Source: an uncultured Candidatus Saccharibacteria bacterium (GTDB lineage Bacteria; Patescibacteria; Saccharimonadia; Saccharimonadales; UBA4665). Taken from it: a DNA stretch of 9,010 nucleotides. A program made the translations under genes and the position numbers. The notes below the pieces were generated by a model. It searched no databases. It had not been told where the DNA came from and saw only the letters and a list, made by a program, of their open reading frames with translations. Where the stretch lies: the NCBI GenBank assembly GCA_903925195.1, contig CAIYEO010000077.1, positions 1-9,010 of the forward strand, read 5' to 3'. How positions within the stretch are numbered: position 1 is the stretch's first letter; the number at the start of each line of letters is the position of its first letter. Shown here piece after piece: positions 5,275-9,010 of this stretch.

Positions 5275-5283
5275 ATAATAGCA
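5275..5283 (-). promoter_or_regulatory. Extended -10 element (TGC-TATTAT) of the surface-protein gene
   Basis: TGnTATTAT lies 6 nt before the ATG at 5268. No good -35 hexamer sits 16-18 nt upstream, but extended -10 promoters can work without one. Transcription would begin at or next to the A of the start codon. Confidence 0.45.
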
Positions 5284-5511
5284 TAAGTATTATCTAGCTT
5301 TGTTTATATATTATTGATTTTATGCAAATGATATCAAACATAAATGACTTAATCTTTTAAGTAAAAACAAAACAGAAATAAGTTCTCACTCAGAAGTTGA
5401 AATAAATTGAATGGCATATTTGGTTTAGTTAAGGAAATTAGTTCTGGGTCAAATAAAGATTATAGGACGTAGATTTGACTAGACTAATAATGGGGAACTA
5501 TAAAAGCTAGC

Positions 5512-5540
5512 TTGTAAATATAGATAAAATATTGTAAAAT
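5512..5540 (+). promoter_or_regulatory. Promoter of the flippase gene (TTGTAA - 17 nt - TAAAAT)
   Basis: The -35-like TTGTAA at 5512-5517 (4/6) and -10-like TAAAAT at 5535-5540 (5/6) have ideal 17-nt spacing. The -35 overlaps the palindrome AAGCTAGCTT (5504-5513), which may be an operator. A weak SD (GGAAG, 5569-5573) lies 10 nt before the ATG. Confidence 0.45.
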
Positions 5541-5583
5541 ATACATAAATATTACTTAGTTATTGTTTGGAAGTTAATCTAAA

Positions 5584-6882
5584 ATGGAATCAGTAAAAGA
5601 AGCTCTATTGAATAGGCATTTTAAGAAAGTATATAGCCATTTTTTTGATGATAGTCTTAGGAGGAATTCAGTCTTCCTGCTAATAAGTGCTGGCTTCTCT
5701 GCTCTACTGGGGTTTGTTTTTTGGTCTATTGCAGCTCATAGATATTCACCTAGCGACATTGGAGTCGTAACTGCCGTTATTGGAGTTGCATCCTTTATTG
5801 TTGGATTAAGCCAGCTTGGCTATGTAAGTAGTCTAATAAGATTCATGTCTGATTTTAAAAACAAACATCATCTTATCAATACTGTTCTATCTATAGTTAG
5901 TTTAATTGCAATTGTATCTTCCTTAGTCTTTATAGGTATATCTCGTTTTGTGTTCCCTAAAGCAGATTTTATTAGTGAAAGCTTATTCCCTGCTATATTC
6001 TTTTTGATCTATGTTCTAGCAAGTGCATATGCTGGTATCTTAGATGGTATTTTTATAGCATTCAGGACCACACAGTACACTTTAGTTAGGAATATAACTA
6101 CTAATGCGACTAAGATATTAGCTATAATCATAATAGGTGGTGGATTAGTAGGATTATTCTACTCAATCTCTATCGCGGCTTTATTTGGATCTGTTGTTGG
6201 CTTCTTCTTGTTATGGAAAAAATACAAATACATTCCCTCCAGAAAACTCACTAAGGATGTTAAGTCGATGACCAAGTTCTCGCTAGTTAATTATTTATCC
6301 AGTGGCGTTGCCAGTGCAGTAACCGCATTAATACCAATATTAATAATATGGAAATTAGGATCCAGTAATGCGGCGTTTTACTATATTGCGATTTCAATAA
6401 CAACGTTGCTTAATCTCATTCCTAGTAGTATTGCTAGGTCATTCTTCTCAGAGAGTTCAAATAAGATTAGTTCTCTTAAGATTCAATTAGTAAAATCTAT
6501 TAAATTAATAGCAATTTTAATTATTCCAGCGTCAATAATATTTATAGTATTTGGCAAATATATTTTATTACTTTTTGGTAAGGAGTATTCGGAATCAGCA
6601 TTAACGTGCCTAAGATTGCTAACACTAGCATCTGCCATGTCGGTATTCAATTATTTAGGTGACAGTGTCTTGAATATACAAAAAAGGCTAAAAATGTATA
6701 CGTTCGTAAATATATTCTGTGCTGTGTCAACTATTATTTTTATATACCCATTATTTAGATATGGACTAACAGGGGTTGGTTTAGGATGGTTATTTAGCGA
6801 GATTTCCACCGCCCTTATATATTTATATATTTATAAGAATCAAATAATACATTTGATGTCAAATATATATCAAAGCTCATAG
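5584..6882 (+). CDS. Polysaccharide / O-antigen-type flippase (Wzx-like, MOP superfamily)
   Basis: The 432-residue protein is hydrophobic throughout, with about 12 or more predicted helices. Its opening, LLISAGFSALLGFVFWSIAAHRYSPSDIGVVTAVIG (about 32-67), has the R-Y-S-P-x-D-I-G-x-V pattern typical of the first helix pair of polysaccharide biosynthesis transporters (RfbX/Wzx). The family moves undecaprenyl-linked oligosaccharides across the cytoplasmic membrane. Adjacent glycosyltransferase, Stealth and polymerase-like genes support a surface-glycan role. It is transcribed alone on the plus strand and converges on the glycan operon, overlapping the last gene's 3' end by 13 bp. The length is normal for the family, and the ATG is supported by a weak SD. 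Confidence 0.88.
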   Translation: MESVKEALLNRHFKKVYSHFFDDSLRRNSVFLLISAGFSALLGFVFWSIAAHRYSPSDIGVVTAVIGVASFIVGLSQLGYVSSLIRFMSDFKNKHHLINTVLSIVSLIAIVSSLVFIGISRFVFPKADFISESLFPAIFFLIYVLASAYAGILDGIFIAFRTTQYTLVRNITTNATKILAIIIIGGGLVGLFYSISIAALFGSVVGFFLLWKKYKYIPSRKLTKDVKSMTKFSLVNYLSSGVASAVTALIPILIIWKLGSSNAAFYYIAISITTLLNLIPSSIARSFFSESSNKISSLKIQLVKSIKLIAILIIPASIIFIVFGKYILLLFGKEYSESALTCLRLLTLASAMSVFNYLGDSVLNIQKRLKMYTFVNIFCAVSTIIFIYPLFRYGLTGVGLGWLFSEISTALIYLYIYKNQIIHLMSNIYQSS

Positions 6883-7898
6883 TTAGATTTATTAGGAAGA
6901 ACTTTTTCAAAGCTAGCAATCAGATCTTTTTTTACTGTTTCTATATTGTCAATCATTCCATTATCATTCAGACAAATTAATGGATAAAGTTGTTTACGTA
7001 TTGCTATATTTGCTTCGTTTATTTGCTCAGACAAATTAAAGTATTTTCCAAATTTTTTAATATTCTTTGGATAGAAATTGCCTGACGAAAATTGCCATGC
7101 CTTGAAAAGATATTGATTAATGTCTTTTATGTTCCTAAATTTGTTTGAACTTGTTTGGCATAAGAGTGCACTTTCTTTGTTCCAAGCATCTCTGAAAGTT
7201 GATTTCAAATACGCAGATGGTAGATGAGCCCAAAAGTATCCTGGAAAAAATCTGTAAGGTAAAAATAATGCGTTTCTAATATTCGACTTAAGAGAATAAT
7301 GAAAACTAAAATATTTCGATGGGTATTTTTTTTCCACATCTCTCTTATTGAAGTTTTTATTGATTGTAGCCAAATCATTAAAAACAATATGTGGGAATAT
7401 ATCATTTGCATCTTTTGATGTAGTTAGTTGATACTGGATTTGATCGCAAGGCAATCCATTTTTGAAAAAATCAGTCTTTTTTAAAGGCTTGAGAATAAAT
7501 GTATCATCATTAAAGTAAATAAATTGTTCAGCCATTTCATTTATCCGGTGTAAATTTATTTCTATAGTATGAGAACTAAAAGTTGGCAAGTATTCTTTAG
7601 GAATGTAGTCGCTATGTTTTACAATATTCAGTAAAGGATTTTCTACATTTAACCATTCTGGTAAATGACCGCTCGTAACAATATGAACCCTATTTACCCA
7701 AGGAGCAAATTGCTCTATTCCTCTAAATAAATATTTTAAATTTCCGAGGTCTCTGTATTTGCTTTTATCGTAACCAATAGTATCAAGAGCAGCTTCATCT
7801 CTTAAGTATTTCAGCTTTTGCTTTTGCCATTCAGGATCACTGCCGTCTACCCAAGTTATAACAATATCTATTTTTTCTTTGTTATATTGCCTATTCAT
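6870..7898 (-). CDS. Stealth-family sugar-phosphate transferase (hexose-1-phosphotransferase)
   Basis: The 342-residue protein carries all four Stealth conserved regions. CR1 is IDIVITWVDGSDPEW (10-24). CR2 (about 48-135) contains YRDLGNLKYLFRGIEQFAPWV, HIVTSGHLPEWL and the catalytic-type YFNDDTFI. CR3 (about 170-235) contains FNDLATINKNF and HLPSAYLKSTFRD. CR4 is CLNDN (309-313). The family includes bacterial capsule synthases and animal GlcNAc-1-phosphotransferase. Its members transfer hexose-1-phosphate from a nucleotide sugar to a glycan hydroxyl, making phosphodiester links. The start overlaps the upstream GT2 stop by 4 nt (ATGA) and has an SD (AAGGA, 7 nt spacing), so translation is coupled. 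The exact donor sugar cannot be read. Confidence 0.95.
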   Translation of the reverse strand: MNRQYNKEKIDIVITWVDGSDPEWQKQKLKYLRDEAALDTIGYDKSKYRDLGNLKYLFRGIEQFAPWVNRVHIVTSGHLPEWLNVENPLLNIVKHSDYIPKEYLPTFSSHTIEINLHRINEMAEQFIYFNDDTFILKPLKKTDFFKNGLPCDQIQYQLTTSKDANDIFPHIVFNDLATINKNFNKRDVEKKYPSKYFSFHYSLKSNIRNALFLPYRFFPGYFWAHLPSAYLKSTFRDAWNKESALLCQTSSNKFRNIKDINQYLFKAWQFSSGNFYPKNIKKFGKYFNLSEQINEANIAIRKQLYPLICLNDNGMIDNIETVKKDLIASFEKVLPNKSNYEL

Positions 7899-8869
7899 AT
7901 AAGAATCCTTTTTTTACTCTGAAACAACCATACTATAATCATTGGATTGATTTTTGATATTATTGCGTAAATTCGGTGTTTAGTTCTAGCTTCAGAATCT
8001 AAGATTATCCCAGTACTATATTTATTTATTATATTTATGCAGTCAATTTTAATTTCATAGTATTTATGCATATTATTAGGTAATGAAGATAAAATAAATA
8101 TTGCTTCAAGGAATAACTTAGTAATTGCAGCTGCTTCAAGATTTGGATTGCTAATTCTTACATCTTCCACTATATTTTTGATAACATTTAAACTATCAAT
8201 CTTCTTTATATTAAAATTTGAATTCATAGCACTTAAACTATGAATTCTATAATAATATAGCTTTTGTCTATTTAATATTATTTTTTCGGATTTCAATAAC
8301 ACATTATAATTAAATTCCAAATCTTCACCATAAGCTATATCTGAATGAAATTTTTCTGTTGCTATTAGGTTTTTTTTATAAAGTTTTGCAGATACACCAT
8401 TATCAATTCCTTTTTGGTAAAGTAACTTTTTAAGCGAATCTTCTTTATTCAAATTGATTAGAGAATTATTGACATTAACTTCGTCGCCCACTTTGATTTC
8501 GTGTTTGAATGTGGCTATTTGGCATATTGATACATCGCCACTATTATCGATAATCGTATGACACAATAATTTAATTAAATCTTCAGCTACTATGTCGTCA
8601 GAGTCTATGAATGTGATATATTCTCCCGTTGCTTTATTGATACCTGCATTTCGAGCAGAAGATACGCCCCTATTATTTTGCCTAATAAGCTTTATTCTTT
8701 TATCTTGTAATAAAAATTTATTACATATATTTAATGAATTATCTGTTGAACCGTCATCAACTAATATTATTTCTAGCATATTATATGACTGATTGATAAT
8801 CGAATCTAGACAGCGTTTAAGATATTTTTCTGAATTATATATGGGCACTATTACGGAAATTTTATTCAT
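7895..8869 (-). CDS. Family 2 glycosyltransferase (GT-A fold)
   Basis: In the 324-residue protein, residues 1-110 hold the classic GT2 signatures: ISVIVPIYNSEKYLKRCLDS, the nucleotide-binding VDDGSTDNS (37-45), NRGVSSARNAGI (66-77) and the DxD metal site in FIDSDD (87-92). YGEDLEFN further on is the usual ED catalytic-region motif. It transfers a sugar from a nucleotide donor to a growing lipid-linked oligosaccharide at the cytoplasmic membrane face. It overlaps the upstream membrane-protein gene by 8 nt and the downstream Stealth gene by 4 nt, so the three are one operon. An SD, AGGGG, lies 6 nt before the ATG. Confidence 0.95.
   Translation of the reverse strand: MNKISVIVPIYNSEKYLKRCLDSIINQSYNMLEIILVDDGSTDNSLNICNKFLLQDKRIKLIRQNNRGVSSARNAGINKATGEYITFIDSDDIVAEDLIKLLCHTIIDNSGDVSICQIATFKHEIKVGDEVNVNNSLINLNKEDSLKKLLYQKGIDNGVSAKLYKKNLIATEKFHSDIAYGEDLEFNYNVLLKSEKIILNRQKLYYYRIHSLSAMNSNFNIKKIDSLNVIKNIVEDVRISNPNLEAAAITKLFLEAIFILSSLPNNMHKYYEIKIDCINIINKYSTGIILDSEARTKHRIYAIISKINPMIIVWLFQSKKRILI
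7906..7910 (-). promoter_or_regulatory. Ribosome binding site of the Stealth gene (AAGGA)
   Basis: AAGGA lies 7 nt upstream of the ATG at 7898, inside the end of the GT2 coding region. It supports this start despite the 4-nt overlap. Confidence 0.65.
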
Positions 8870-9010
8870 TATTAGCCCCTAAAAGTATTTTTTTATTATT
8901 GCCGATAGTTCCTATATCCGAACCTATAAATACTAGCATCATCAACATGCCAAAATAAGTTCCTCCCTCAAAGCTTGTTTCGAAGAATCCAAAAACAAAT
9001 ATAATTAATA
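8862..9010 (-). CDS. C-terminal end of a membrane protein, possibly an O-antigen polymerase/ligase (Wzy-like), 5' end outside the window
   Basis: An open minus-strand frame enters at the right edge and gives 48 residues before TAA: LIIFVFGFFETSFEGGTYFG, then a hydrophobic MLMMLVFIG and a polar tail ending LLGANNE. The F-x-E-T-S-F-E-G-G-T step before a final helix resembles C-termini of Wzy/O-antigen ligase proteins, where a late helix closes the chain. Its stop overlaps the GT2 start by 8 nt, which strongly supports a real upstream operon gene. The frame is too short for many gene finders. The function is inferred from this fragment and the neighbours; the membrane-protein call is firmer than the family. 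Confidence 0.6.
   Translation of the reverse strand, partial: LIIFVFGFFETSFEGGTYFGMLMMLVFIGSDIGTIGNNKKILLGANNE
8876..8880 (-). promoter_or_regulatory. Ribosome binding site of the GT2 gene (AGGGG)
   Basis: AGGGG lies 6 nt before the ATG at 8869, within the last codons of the preceding membrane-protein gene. It fixes the GT2 start. Confidence 0.65.

Larger units (their letters stand above)
5269..5583. other. Divergent intergenic region between the surface-protein and flippase genes
   Basis: These 315 bp carry no credible coding frame on either strand; the longest open stretches from an ATG are about 15 codons. The region holds the extended -10 of the surface-protein gene at one end and the flippase promoter at the other. 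In between are a hairpin-forming ACTTAA-TCTT-TTAAGT (5347-5362) and a palindrome at 5504-5513. I see no tRNA, riboswitch or repeat array. Confidence 0.7.

Noticed and set aside
5347..5362. Hairpin ACTTAA-TCTT-TTAAGT in the divergent region as a terminator
   Set aside because: The stem has a single GC pair per arm and no gene reads into it; the position between two divergent promoters argues against termination.
7205..7411. Minus-strand ORF in another frame within the Stealth gene
   Set aside because: It overlaps Stealth conserved region 3 and shows no independent coding signal.
1..9010. CRISPR array, insertion sequence or riboswitch
   Set aside because: No regularly spaced repeats, transposase frame or recognisable aptamer was seen. 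The only repeats are the 23-bp pair and low-complexity coding tracts.

Overview
The window is AT-rich bacterial DNA in the standard code: TGA is used as a stop and Trp is encoded by TGG. It contains the 3' end of a tRNA-Glu, a compact four-gene RiPP locus, a few housekeeping or surface genes, and the edge of a surface-glycan locus. Some genes have clear Shine-Dalgarno motifs (NUDIX, GT2, Stealth). Others have a -10 box only 6-9 nt from the ATG and no SD, which suggests leaderless mRNAs. The style would fit a small-genome Patescibacteria/Saccharibacteria-like or low-GC Gram-positive organism. That placement is a weak inference, because the window holds no phylogenetic marker beyond a partial tRNA.

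Left region (1-3760). A partial tRNA-Glu(CTC) is followed by a short plus-strand ORF that resembles the truncated N-terminus of a YhhQ/VUT-type queuosine-precursor transporter. A minus-strand operon of the streptolysin S / TOMM (thiazole/oxazole-modified microcin) type comes next. In transcription order it is an E1-like cyclodehydratase partner protein (SagC-like), a poly-cysteine precursor, a YcaO cyclodehydratase (SagD-like) and an FMN-dependent azoline dehydrogenase (SagB-like). The precursor is unusual. A short leader and a Cys-rich, SagA-like core (C-S-S followed by seven Cys) are fused in frame to about 150 residues with four predicted transmembrane helices. Canonical SagA precursors are about 50 residues and have no such domain. 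No transporter, protease or separate immunity gene is visible in the window. A 23-bp near-identical direct repeat with dyad symmetry (21/23) brackets the operon.

Middle region (3760-5583). A NUDIX hydrolase has a good sigma70-type promoter. Upstream of it lies a secreted, membrane-anchored protein with a long Thr/Pro/Ser-rich linker. A 315-bp divergent intergenic region then carries promoters in both directions.

Right region (5584-9010). A plus-strand polysaccharide flippase (Wzx-like) converges on a minus-strand glycan operon: the C-terminal end of a polymerase/ligase-like membrane protein running off the window, a GT2 glycosyltransferase and a Stealth-family sugar-phosphate transferase. 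The operon genes overlap by 8 and 4 nt. The flippase and Stealth genes overlap tail to tail by 13 bp. Together these would make and export a phosphodiester-containing surface glycan.

The strongest lead is the precursor fused to a membrane domain, with its dedicated modification enzymes. It suggests either a membrane-tethered, thiazole-bearing peptide, or a precursor fused to its own immunity or export module.
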